Assembly: GCA_017477035.1 (NCBI GenBank)
Contig: JAFUXW010000171.1
Location: 1 to 5,703 of the forward strand
Reading direction: 5' to 3'
Source of the DNA: Alphaproteobacteria bacterium
GTDB lineage: Bacteria; Pseudomonadota; Alphaproteobacteria; RF32; CAG-239
DNA length: 5,703 bases
Shown: positions 1 through 5,703 of the stretch, piece by piece
Layout: each line of letters starts with the position of its first letter
How positions within the stretch are numbered: the first letter of the stretch is position 1
The notes under the pieces: model-generated
Seen by the model: only the letters and a program-made list of their open reading frames with translations
Told to the model about the DNA's origin: nothing
Database searches by the model: none
Made by a program: the position numbers and the translations under genes

Positions 1-2
1 AG

Positions 3-509
3 GCACTACGTTTGCTGTTTTTGACTACGCACTATCACCAACCTTTCAATTTTACTTTTGAGGGCTTGCAACAGGCTAAAGGAGTGTTGGATAAATTTTA
101 TAATGCTCTATTGAAAAATAAAGAAATTCCAACAATCGAAATTGAACCGGACAGCAGAATAATAGATGCTTTAGCTGATGATTTGAACACACCGCTCGCG
201 TTATCTTATCTGCATGAAATCGTTAATGATTTGAACAAGGCGGAGAGCAGAGAAGAACGTTCACGCTTGAAATCTTTGTTGATAAAAAGTGCTTATATGC
301 TCGGACTATTGTATAATAATCCGGAGAGTTGGTTCAAGGGCGAAAGCTCGGATGACGAAGCTGTTGAAATTGAGAAGAAGATAGCTGCACGTGCTGATGC
401 GAAGAAAAATAAAAATTGGGCGGAAGCCGATGCCATTCGTGACGAACTCAGAGCCAAAGGTGTCGTTTTGGAAGATTCTCCGACCGGCACTACTTGGAAA
501 AGAGTATAA
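3..509 (+). CDS. cysS: Cysteinyl-tRNA synthetase, C-terminal part (5' end outside window)
   Basis: This enzyme attaches cysteine to tRNA-Cys in the cytoplasm, using ATP. Only the last 168 residues are present. The frame is open from base 3, so the gene starts upstream; the TTG at base 12 lies inside the conserved ALRLLFLTTHYHQPF segment and is not the start. That segment matches the family's junction into the anticodon-binding DALR-type helical domain. Further family marks are DDLNTPLAL (about 55 residues on) and the tail helix WAEADAIRDELRAKG followed by VVLEDSPTGTTWKRV, the standard CysS ending. The catalytic HIGH and KMSKS motifs and the zinc site would be upstream and cannot be checked. 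The stop TAA is at 507-509. hydE starts three bases later, so the two are probably co-transcribed. No frameshift or truncation is seen in this part. Confidence 0.95.
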   Translation, partial: ALRLLFLTTHYHQPFNFTFEGLQQAKGVLDKFYNALLKNKEIPTIEIEPDSRIIDALADDLNTPLALSYLHEIVNDLNKAESREERSRLKSLLIKSAYMLGLLYNNPESWFKGESSDDEAVEIEKKIAARADAKKNKNWAEADAIRDELRAKGVVLEDSPTGTTWKRV

Positions 510-512
510 AAT

Positions 513-1529
513 ATGGAGCTTATTTCTCGTGATGAAATAATCCGCTTGTTGTCTGATAAGCAAAATCAAACAGAAACTTTGAAAAGAGCCGATGAAGTGC
601 GTCATCAATACGTAGGCGACGAAGTTCATTTGCGTGGGTTGATAGAGTTTTCCAACATTTGCCGCAACAACTGTATGTATTGTGGGATTCGTCGAGGCAA
701 TACAGCGGCTCATCGTTATCGTATGTCACCCGAAGAATTGATTGATACTGCGCATAAAGCTGCAGATATGGGCTTTAAGACGTTGGTTATGCAATCGGGT
801 GAAGATATGTATTTCTCACAGAAAGTGATGTGCGGGATTATTGAGGCGGTCAAAAAGTTTGATGTGGCGCTAACATTGAGTATCGGCGAGCGCAGTTACG
901 ATGACTATAAGGCTTTTCGTGAGGCTGGCGCTGATCGCTATTTAATGCGTATAGAGACAACCGATAAAGATCTTTATCATCGGCTGGATCCCGGTATGAG
1001 TTGGCAAAATCGTCACGAATGCCTGATGATGATTAAAGAACTAGGGTATGAACTCGGCTCGGGAATTATGGTAGGACTACCGAATCAAAGTATTGAATCG
1101 ATTGCTGATGATTTGATTTACTTGAAAAAAATCGGGATTGATATGGCGGGAATCGGACCATTTATTCCGCACCCGCAGACTCCGCTGAAAGACGCTAAAG
1201 GAGGTCAACTTGATTTAGCACTTCGGACTATGGCGGTTATGCGGATAATGATGCCTGATATAAATATTCCTGCAACGACAGCAATGGAAAGTTTGCATCC
1301 GCAAGGACGTATTATGGCACTCAAAGGCGGTGCAAATGTGGTGATGCCGAACGTTACCGAAGGTGAATATCGTCGATTTTATGAACTATATCCCGGTAAG
1401 ATTTGCATTGATGACACGCCTTTGCATTGCAAGAGTTGTGTCGGGATGAAAATTATGAGTATAGGACGTACTATTGGTGAAGGTTATGGCGGACATAACG
1501 GAAGATTGCCTAAAAAAGTAGGCGAATAG
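513..1529 (+). CDS. hydE: [FeFe]-hydrogenase maturase HydE (radical SAM)
   Basis: HydE is a cytoplasmic radical SAM enzyme that, with HydG and HydF, builds the organometallic H-cluster of [FeFe]-hydrogenase. The 338 residues are close to the usual length of about 350. The radical SAM motif CX3CX2C is C50-RNN-C54-MY-C57, inside IEFSNICRNNCMYCGIRRGN. A second cysteine set, C298, C306 and C309 (CX7CX2C), matches the accessory Fe-S site known from Thermotoga maritima HydE. Other family marks are LVMQSGED (91-98), TLSIGE (121-126), GIMVGLPNQ (184-192), GIGPFIPHPQTPL (213-225), NIPATTAM (251-258) and GANVVMPN (273-280). PylB (methylornithine synthase) is the nearest alternative, but the overall match and the C-terminal cysteine set favour HydE. 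The ATG at 513 is three bases after the cysS stop, with a weak AGAG ribosome site at 501-504 inside the cysS end. No hydF, hydG or hydrogenase gene is in the window. Confidence 0.95.
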   Translation: MELISRDEIIRLLSDKQNQTETLKRADEVRHQYVGDEVHLRGLIEFSNICRNNCMYCGIRRGNTAAHRYRMSPEELIDTAHKAADMGFKTLVMQSGEDMYFSQKVMCGIIEAVKKFDVALTLSIGERSYDDYKAFREAGADRYLMRIETTDKDLYHRLDPGMSWQNRHECLMMIKELGYELGSGIMVGLPNQSIESIADDLIYLKKIGIDMAGIGPFIPHPQTPLKDAKGGQLDLALRTMAVMRIMMPDINIPATTAMESLHPQGRIMALKGGANVVMPNVTEGEYRRFYELYPGKICIDDTPLHCKSCVGMKIMSIGRTIGEGYGGHNGRLPKKVGE

Positions 1530-1561
1530 AAAAAGCGGGGAGATTTTATCCCCGCTTTTTT
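1530..1561. terminator. Bidirectional intrinsic terminator between hydE and the leftward genes
   Basis: The stem GCGGGG (1535-1540) pairs perfectly with CCCCGC (1550-1555) around a 9-base loop, AGATTTTAT. The flanks are five A (1530-1534) and six T (1556-1561), which extend the stem by five A-T pairs. Read rightward, it is a GC stem with a T tract directly after the hydE stop at 1527-1529. Read leftward, the A flank becomes a T tract after the stem, so it can also end transcription of the leftward genes. The TAA stop of the small membrane protein gene (1560-1562) lies in its edge. Confidence 0.9.
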
Positions 1562-1793
1562 AATGTAGTTTAGGATATTTACAAAAAATCCTGTAATTAA
1601 GATAATCTTCCAGAAGTGACAAGATTGTGTAAGCTACCAAAACACATACACCAATCGGCCAGAAATGGAACACAAACTCTTGTGTTGCTTGTATGTCGTA
1701 TAACAGTATTAGCAAGGCAAGCAAGACAAAAATAAACAGAGCGGCAATTTCTGATGTAGCTCTTAATTTTGAAATGAATCTTTTTGTTTTCAT
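1560..1793 (-). CDS. Small two-helix membrane protein, function unknown
   Basis: I do not recognise the family of this 77-residue product. It has a basic N-terminus (MKTKRFISKLR), a hydrophobic segment at about 15-33 (EIAALFIFVLLALLILLYD), a short linker, a second hydrophobic segment at about 44-62 (FWPIGVCVLVAYTILSLLE), and a basic tail (NYRIFCKYPK). By the positive-inside rule this suggests a helical hairpin in the inner membrane with both ends in the cytoplasm. It lies 71 bases downstream of the leftward kinase gene, and its TAA stop sits in the shared terminator, which supports a real gene filling this interval. I see no clear ribosome site before the ATG; the preceding bases are almost all A and T. 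It may be co-transcribed with the kinase or have its own promoter. Existence as a gene is likely, but function is unknown. Confidence 0.65.
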   Translation of the reverse strand: MKTKRFISKLRATSEIAALFIFVLLALLILLYDIQATQEFVFHFWPIGVCVLVAYTILSLLEDYLNYRIFCKYPKLH

Positions 1794-1864
1794 AATGTAT
1801 AAAATTTATATAATATTATAATAATTTATTTTAATTCTCCGTTTGCTCACTTAAATAGCGTATG
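1794..1864 (-). promoter_or_regulatory. AT-rich gap with a possible -10 box for the small membrane protein gene
   Basis: This 71-base gap lies between the kinase stop (1865-1867) and the start of the small gene (1793). The half next to the small gene is almost pure A and T. On the minus strand it contains a perfect TATAAT (bases 1815-1820), about 21 bases before the ATG, but no recognisable -35 box sits at the proper distance (AACGGA at 1838-1843). Chance matches are common in such AT-rich sequence, so this is a weak candidate. No terminator hairpin is visible here, which leaves read-through from the kinase gene possible. Confidence 0.2.
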
Positions 1865-2992
1865 TTATTGTTTAACCGGTAAATATACTGTAAAAGTATT
1901 TCCTCTATATGCCGTGGATGATACAGTCAAGTTTCCGCGATGATGTAATACTATTTGTTTTGCAATTGCTAATCCCAATCCGGTTCCTTTTATTTTCATA
2001 TCTTTGTGTATTTGCATACGATAAAACTTTTCGGTTAAGCGAGCCAAATCTTCTTTATTTATTTTTTGTCCTTTATTATTGAAAGCAATGCTTACAGCAC
2101 GACCTAATGCTACGTTTTGTCCAGGTTTTGCCGGAATTTCCGGCACTGCTTTAATTTCAATATTTACTTCGGAATTTTCCGGAGCATATTTAATGGCATT
2201 ATCAAGCAGATTTTGCAGAATCTGATGAATTTGCTGATTGTCTCCGACAATTTTAGGAATACGATTTAATTGATTTATCTTCACATTTACAGAATGTTGA
2301 AACGCCTTAATTTTAAGAGCCTGCATTATATCATCCATAACTTCGTGCAAATCTACCTTATCTTTAAGTTCTTTATCCTGTCCCATTTCGAGACGCGAAA
2401 GAGATAATAAATCCTCTATTAAAGTTGCCATATATTCAGACTGTTCCTTCATTATACCTAAAAAAGCATCTCTTGCGTCAGCATCATCACGAGCCGTTGT
2501 TTGTAAAGTTTCAATAAAACCGGAAATAACTGAAAGCGGGGTGCGTAATTCATGACTGGCATTAGCCACAAAATCAGATTGCATTTTTTCCAAACTTATA
2601 GCTCGGCTTACATCGTAAAGTGAAATGACGGCTACTGCACGATTTTTGGTTTGATGCGGCAATTTGGTAATATGAGCAAACAATTGACGATTGCCGTGCT
2701 CGGGAGTGTGAAAAACAACGCGTTCAGAATCGCTACTACCTTTTAGCACTTTCTCAATTGATGAAATAAATATATTGGTTGAAAACAAATGAGCAATGTT
2801 TGTGCTAACAATATTTGCGCCTAAAAATTGTTTAGCAGCTAAATTTGAGCCGATTAAATTTCCTTCTCCGTCAAGCATTAAAATAGGATCCGGAAACGTA
2901 TCAAAAACGGCAGCATCTGATAGGGCTTGAGCCTCTAAAGCATCTGTTTTAGAAGTCCATAAACGATGAATCGAGGATATGGCCTGAGCCAA
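1865..2992 (-). CDS. PhoR-like sensor histidine kinase, PAS and catalytic part (3' fragment of a frameshifted gene)
   Basis: This cytoplasmic part of a membrane histidine kinase would autophosphorylate on histidine and pass the phosphate to a response regulator. Counting from the in-frame TTG at 2992, a helical linker leads to a PAS domain (about 27-130, with FDTFPDPILMLDGEGNLIGSN). The HisKA domain follows, with the H box SHELRTPLSVISGFIETL; H147 is the phosphorylated residue and the ExxT phosphatase motif is E148 to T151. The HATPase domain has the N box NLLDNAIKYA (261-270), the F region EKFYRM (321-326) and the G2 box GTGLGLAIAKQIV. The G1 box, usually DxGxG, reads N306-K-G-Q-K310. The TTG is probably not a true start: KDTKD lies upstream in the same frame, and the missing membrane N-terminus is in another frame at 2935-3279. 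No partner response regulator is adjacent. The PhoR assignment rests on architecture only. Confidence 0.85.
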   Translation of the reverse strand: MAQAISSIHRLWTSKTDALEAQALSDAAVFDTFPDPILMLDGEGNLIGSNLAAKQFLGANIVSTNIAHLFSTNIFISSIEKVLKGSSDSERVVFHTPEHGNRQLFAHITKLPHQTKNRAVAVISLYDVSRAISLEKMQSDFVANASHELRTPLSVISGFIETLQTTARDDADARDAFLGIMKEQSEYMATLIEDLLSLSRLEMGQDKELKDKVDLHEVMDDIMQALKIKAFQHSVNVKINQLNRIPKIVGDNQQIHQILQNLLDNAIKYAPENSEVNIEIKAVPEIPAKPGQNVALGRAVSIAFNNKGQKINKEDLARLTEKFYRMQIHKDMKIKGTGLGLAIAKQIVLHHRGNLTVSSTAYRGNTFTVYLPVKQ

Positions 2993-3279
2993 ATCTTTAG
3001 TGTCTTTTCTGATAAATTTATATCTATATTTTCAACTTTTCCGTTGGCAAGAGATTCAATATAATTTCGTATGGCTTGTAATTCGGAACTTATGGGAAAA
3101 AGCATAAATATATTGGATATCAAAGTTATGAAATAGCACATAACGGCAATTTCAATCGTCAGACATTCAAAGGCAACAAGCGTGGAAAAAAGCACAACTG
3201 AGGGTAACGACATAATAAATACTCGTTTAAAGAATTGTCGGCCTATACTTGTTTTCAAATGTCCGAAATATATTTCCAT
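2935..3279 (-). CDS. PhoR-like sensor histidine kinase, N-terminal membrane part (5' fragment of a frameshifted gene)
   Basis: This frame encodes 114 residues, of which about the first 92 look genuine. A short basic start (KTSIGRQFFKRV) is followed by two nearly adjacent membrane helices (about 23-40 and 42-63), so there is almost no periplasmic sensing loop. A cytoplasmic linker follows (ELQAIRNYIESLANGKVENIDINLSEK, about 66-92), of the kind that precedes PAS domains in PhoR-type kinases. After K92 the frame runs on through an unlike tail (TLKIWLRPYPRF and onward) to a stop at 2935. One extra A in the AAAA run at 3005-3008 would instead give SEKDTKDLAQAISSIH and a continuous protein of about 471 residues. 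The ATG at 3279 has a weak GGGA ribosome site about 8 bases before it. The gene is divergent from mutS. Confidence 0.7.
   Translation of the reverse strand: MEIYFGHLKTSIGRQFFKRVFIMSLPSVVLFSTLVAFECLTIEIAVMCYFITLISNIFMLFPISSELQAIRNYIESLANGKVENIDINLSEKTLKIWLRPYPRFIVYGLLKQML
3004..3009 (-). other. Frameshift site in the histidine kinase gene
   Basis: On the minus strand these bases read GAAAAG, in the N-terminal frame GAA-AAG (E91-K92). Restoring one A, or slipping back one base on the Lys codon, joins the membrane part to the PAS-kinase part. The crossing must lie between 3031 and 2935, because the downstream frame has a TGA at 3032-3034 and the upstream frame stops at 2935. The exact base is inferred from how smoothly SEK joins DTKDL. 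An indel, a base-calling error and a programmed slip are all possible. Confidence 0.6.
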
Positions 3280-3377
3280 ATAATTATCCCGTCAATAAAG
3301 TTAATAAAATACTGGACTAAAATTGCAAATATTGTAATATCAAATAAGTTTAAATAGATTTAAGATTTTGAAGACAG
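3280..3377. promoter_or_regulatory. Divergent intergenic region between the kinase gene and mutS
   Basis: These 98 AT-rich bases must hold the promoters of both divergent genes, unless transcription starts further away. For mutS, a weak pair is TGGACT (3313-3318) and TAATAT (3335-3340) with a 16-base spacer; each box matches 4 of 6 consensus bases. A GAAGA at 3370-3374 is the only ribosome-site-like run before the mutS ATG. For the kinase, GGGA on the minus strand at 3287-3290 is a weak ribosome site. I see no convincing inverted repeat, operator or Pho-box pattern. Confidence 0.3.
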
Positions 3378-5703
3378 ATGACTGGAAATAACGAATTATC
3401 GCCGGGAATGGCGCAGTATATGGAAATAAAAGAATCTTACCCCGATTATTTATTGTTTTATCGGATGGGGGACTTTTATGAACTGTTTTTTGAAGATGCT
3501 TTCAAAGCTTCAAAGGCACTGGATATAGCTCTGACTAAAAGGGGAAAATTAAGAGGTGAAGATATTCCGATGTGCGGAGTTCCTTTTCACGCTTATGAAA
3601 GTTATTTGGCAAAATTGATTAAATGCGGCTATAAAGTAGCTATTTGTGAGCAAATGGAAGATCCTGCCGAAGCAAAAAAACGCGGCTATAAAGCAGTAGT
3701 GAAGCGGGATGTTGTGCGTTTGGTTACTGCCGGTACGCTAACTGAAGATACATTGCTTGATTCAAGACGTAACAATTATTTGATGGGAATAAGCAAAAAT
3801 AATGGTGTTTACGGATTTGCTTGGGTGGATTTATCTACAGGAGTGTTTTACACATATTCCATAAATCAAAGCGGAGAAAATGAAATAAATGAAATTTATG
3901 GCGTTTTGAATAAAATTATGCCGGGAGAAATTTTGTTATCTGATGCAATGTTGCAAAATCCAGCGCTGTTTGATTTGTTTAATGAGTATCGTGAAAAATT
4001 ATCTATCTTACCTAATGCCAGATTTGATTATGCAAATTCCTTAAAGAAAACACTTGATTTCTATGCCGTTCAAACAATGGATGCTTTCGGAAGCTTCAGT
4101 AAGGCTGAAATAACATCGGTTGGACTGGTTTTAGATTATGTGGAAATGACACAAAAAGGTCAGATGCCTCGAATTACCCCTCCTGTTAAAATTAAAGAAT
4201 CCTTATATATGGAAATAGATGCAGCTACAGCAAAAAATTTGGATTTGTTAGAGGGGACAAAGGGAAGTTCTTTGATATCGGTAATTGATCGCACGGTTAC
4301 AGGCGCAGGTGCCAGAATGCTTAGTTCTCGTTTGGTTTCTCCTTTGCTTGATTTGAAAGAAATTAACTCTCGTCTTGATATTGTGGAATTTTTTTATAAA
4401 CACATTGATATTAAAGATAAGTTACGAGATATACTTAAAAAATGCCCTGATATGGAAAGAGCTGTTTCGAGACTTAGTGTGAAGCGCGGAGGACCGAGAG
4501 ATTTAGCTTCTATTTTAATGACATTAAATGCGCTATCTCCTATCAAAATGCTGATAAAATCATATAAAAAAATTGATATTGTTGATGAATTGCCGTCGGC
4601 TGTATCGAAAATTTTACAAAAGTTTGGTGATTATTACTCATTAATAGATGTATTATCAAGAGCATTGAATTTTGATAATTTACCTTTATTACCGCGTGAT
4701 GGCGGCTTTATCGCCAACGGATATTCGCCTGAGTTAGATGCAACTCGAAATATGAGAGATGAGGGGCATCAATTTATTATGAATTTACAAGGAAAATATA
4801 TACAAGAAACTCAAATAGATGCTCTAAAAATTAAATATAACAATGTGGTCGGATATTTTATAGAAGTTCCGAATAAATTTGCTACAAAGATGTTAGAGAA
4901 GCCTGAGTTTATACACAGACAATCTGTTTTGAATGCGGTGCGGTTTACGACAACCGAGCTGAGTGATTTGGAAAATAAAATCAGAGGGGCGGCTGATAGA
5001 GCCTTGGCTATGGAATTGGAAATTTTTGAAGATATTTCAAGAGATATTATGGTATCGGCAGATGATATAAGCCGCACGGCAAATGCGTTGGCAGAGCTGG
5101 ATATAGGAGCAGCCTTGGCTGATTTGGCTTTGGAAAACAGTTATTGCCGCCCTAGTATTGATGATAGTTTGATTTTTGAGGTGGTTGATGGCAGACACCC
5201 TGTGGTGGAGAGTGCAATCAAACGAAATAGTGAGGGGGCATTTGTTGGTAACGATTGCAAATTGGATGGGGAAAATAATCGTATATGGCTTTTAACAGGG
5301 CCGAATATGGCCGGTAAATCTACCTTTTTAAGGCAAAATGCCATTATAGCGATTATGGCACAAATAGGTTCGTTTGTTCCGGCTAAATCAGCACATATCG
5401 GCATAATAAATAAAGTGTTTTCACGGGTCGGAGCTTCTGATGATTTATCAAGAGGTCGTTCGACATTTATGGTGGAAATGGTGGAAACTGCTTCTATTTT
5501 AAACAGAGCAGATGAACGTTCATTTGTTATTTTGGATGAAATAGGAAGGGGAACCGCTACCTTCGACGGATTGTCTATTGCGTGGGCTGTTGTCGAATAT
5601 TTTCATGAGGTAAATAAATGGAGAGATTTGTTTGCAAATCATTATCATGAATTAACTGTTTTAGATGAAATGTTATCTGCTAGTACATTACCTTGCTTTA
5701 AAA
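3378..5703 (+). CDS. mutS: DNA mismatch repair protein MutS (3' end outside window)
   Basis: MutS recognises mismatches and small loops in newly copied DNA and recruits MutL through its ATP-driven clamp. The frame is open for 775 codons with no stop, so roughly the last 100 residues lie beyond the window. The ATG at 3378 is the first start after an in-frame TGA at 3369-3371. The mismatch-binding motif is GDFYELF with F33 and E35, the Phe and Glu that contact the mispair. VAICEQMEDPAEAKKRG follows in domain I, then the connector, then the core and clamp with MEIDAATAKNLDLL (from M278), VIDRTVTGAGAR and NNVVGYFIEV. The ATPase has Walker A GPNMAGKST (K647), the DDLSRGRSTFMVEM signature and Walker B VILDEIGRGTATFDG (D720, E721). 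The switch-loop motif, usually ATHYHEL, reads ANHYHEL, with the histidine kept. Motif variants resemble alphaproteobacterial MutS. All visible motifs are intact, so it is probably functional. Confidence 0.97.
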   Translation, partial: MTGNNELSPGMAQYMEIKESYPDYLLFYRMGDFYELFFEDAFKASKALDIALTKRGKLRGEDIPMCGVPFHAYESYLAKLIKCGYKVAICEQMEDPAEAKKRGYKAVVKRDVVRLVTAGTLTEDTLLDSRRNNYLMGISKNNGVYGFAWVDLSTGVFYTYSINQSGENEINEIYGVLNKIMPGEILLSDAMLQNPALFDLFNEYREKLSILPNARFDYANSLKKTLDFYAVQTMDAFGSFSKAEITSVGLVLDYVEMTQKGQMPRITPPVKIKESLYMEIDAATAKNLDLLEGTKGSSLISVIDRTVTGAGARMLSSRLVSPLLDLKEINSRLDIVEFFYKHIDIKDKLRDILKKCPDMERAVSRLSVKRGGPRDLASILMTLNALSPIKMLIKSYKKIDIVDELPSAVSKILQKFGDYYSLIDVLSRALNFDNLPLLPRDGGFIANGYSPELDATRNMRDEGHQFIMNLQGKYIQETQIDALKIKYNNVVGYFIEVPNKFATKMLEKPEFIHRQSVLNAVRFTTTELSDLENKIRGAADRALAMELEIFEDISRDIMVSADDISRTANALAELDIGAALADLALENSYCRPSIDDSLIFEVVDGRHPVVESAIKRNSEGAFVGNDCKLDGENNRIWLLTGPNMAGKSTFLRQNAIIAIMAQIGSFVPAKSAHIGIINKVFSRVGASDDLSRGRSTFMVEMVETASILNRADERSFVILDEIGRGTATFDGLSIAWAVVEYFHEVNKWRDLFANHYHELTVLDEMLSASTLPCFK

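Noticed and set aside
306..713. 135-residue minus-strand open frame across the cysS-hydE junction
   Set aside because: It is antisense to two well-supported genes, its sequence resembles no family I know, and it spans a gene boundary; it is a chance frame. The shorter minus-strand frames at 293-490 and 520-729 fail for the same reason.
513..1529. hydE as pylB or biotin synthase
   Set aside because: The fold family and CX3CX2C motif are shared, but the GIGPFIPHPQTPL, NIPATTAM and GANVVMPN segments and the C-terminal CX7CX2C match HydE, and no pyl or bio genes are nearby.
3004..3010. Programmed -1 ribosomal frameshift signal in the kinase gene
   Set aside because: In frame the heptamer is A-GAA-AAG, which does not fit X-XXY-YYZ. 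I see no clear downstream stem-loop or upstream Shine-Dalgarno-like stimulator, so an indel or base-calling error is simpler.
3280..3377. Pho box or other operator in the divergent intergenic region
   Set aside because: I found no direct repeat resembling a Pho box and no convincing inverted repeat; the region is simply AT-rich.
4811..5404. Two minus-strand open frames (4811-5077 and 5141-5404) inside mutS
   Set aside because: The plus-strand MutS frame is continuous here with all family motifs, including Walker A under the second frame, so these are antisense shadows.

Overview
The window is a compact stretch of chromosome from an AT-rich bacterium. It holds the end of a cysteinyl-tRNA synthetase gene, a complete hydE ([FeFe]-hydrogenase maturase), a small membrane protein gene, a PhoR-like sensor histidine kinase split by a frameshift, and most of mutS. 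Several protein details resemble alphaproteobacterial homologues as I remember them: MutS reads DEIGRGTATFDGLSIAWA and DDLSRGRSTFMVEM, the kinase reads RLTEKFYRM, and the CysS tail reads EADAIRDELRAKG. HydE implies hydrogen metabolism and an anaerobic or fermentative life. An AT-rich anaerobic (for example gut-associated) alphaproteobacterium fits, but that placement is inference.

Layout. Bases 1-1529 form a rightward cysS-hydE unit with only 3 bases between stop and start. It ends in a strong GC-stem hairpin with A and T flanks at 1530-1561. Bases 1560-3279 are transcribed leftward: kinase first (3279 to 1865), then a 77-residue two-helix membrane protein (1793 to 1560), whose stop codon lies inside the same hairpin, so the terminator probably serves both directions. 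Bases 3280-3377 are a 98-base divergent intergenic region. mutS runs rightward from 3378 past the window's end.

How the genes relate. The groups are functionally separate: translation plus hydrogenase maturation, membrane signalling, and DNA mismatch repair. HydE works with HydF and HydG to build the H-cluster, but neither partner nor any hydrogenase gene is in the window. The kinase has no response-regulator gene beside it here.

The points most worth a second look are the kinase frameshift at a short A run (3005-3008), the unusual ATP-binding G1 box of the same kinase, and hydE directly behind cysS. I see no CRISPR array, insertion sequence, tRNA or rRNA, and nothing I would call a new biological system. 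This looks like ordinary chromosomal core sequence with a few local oddities.
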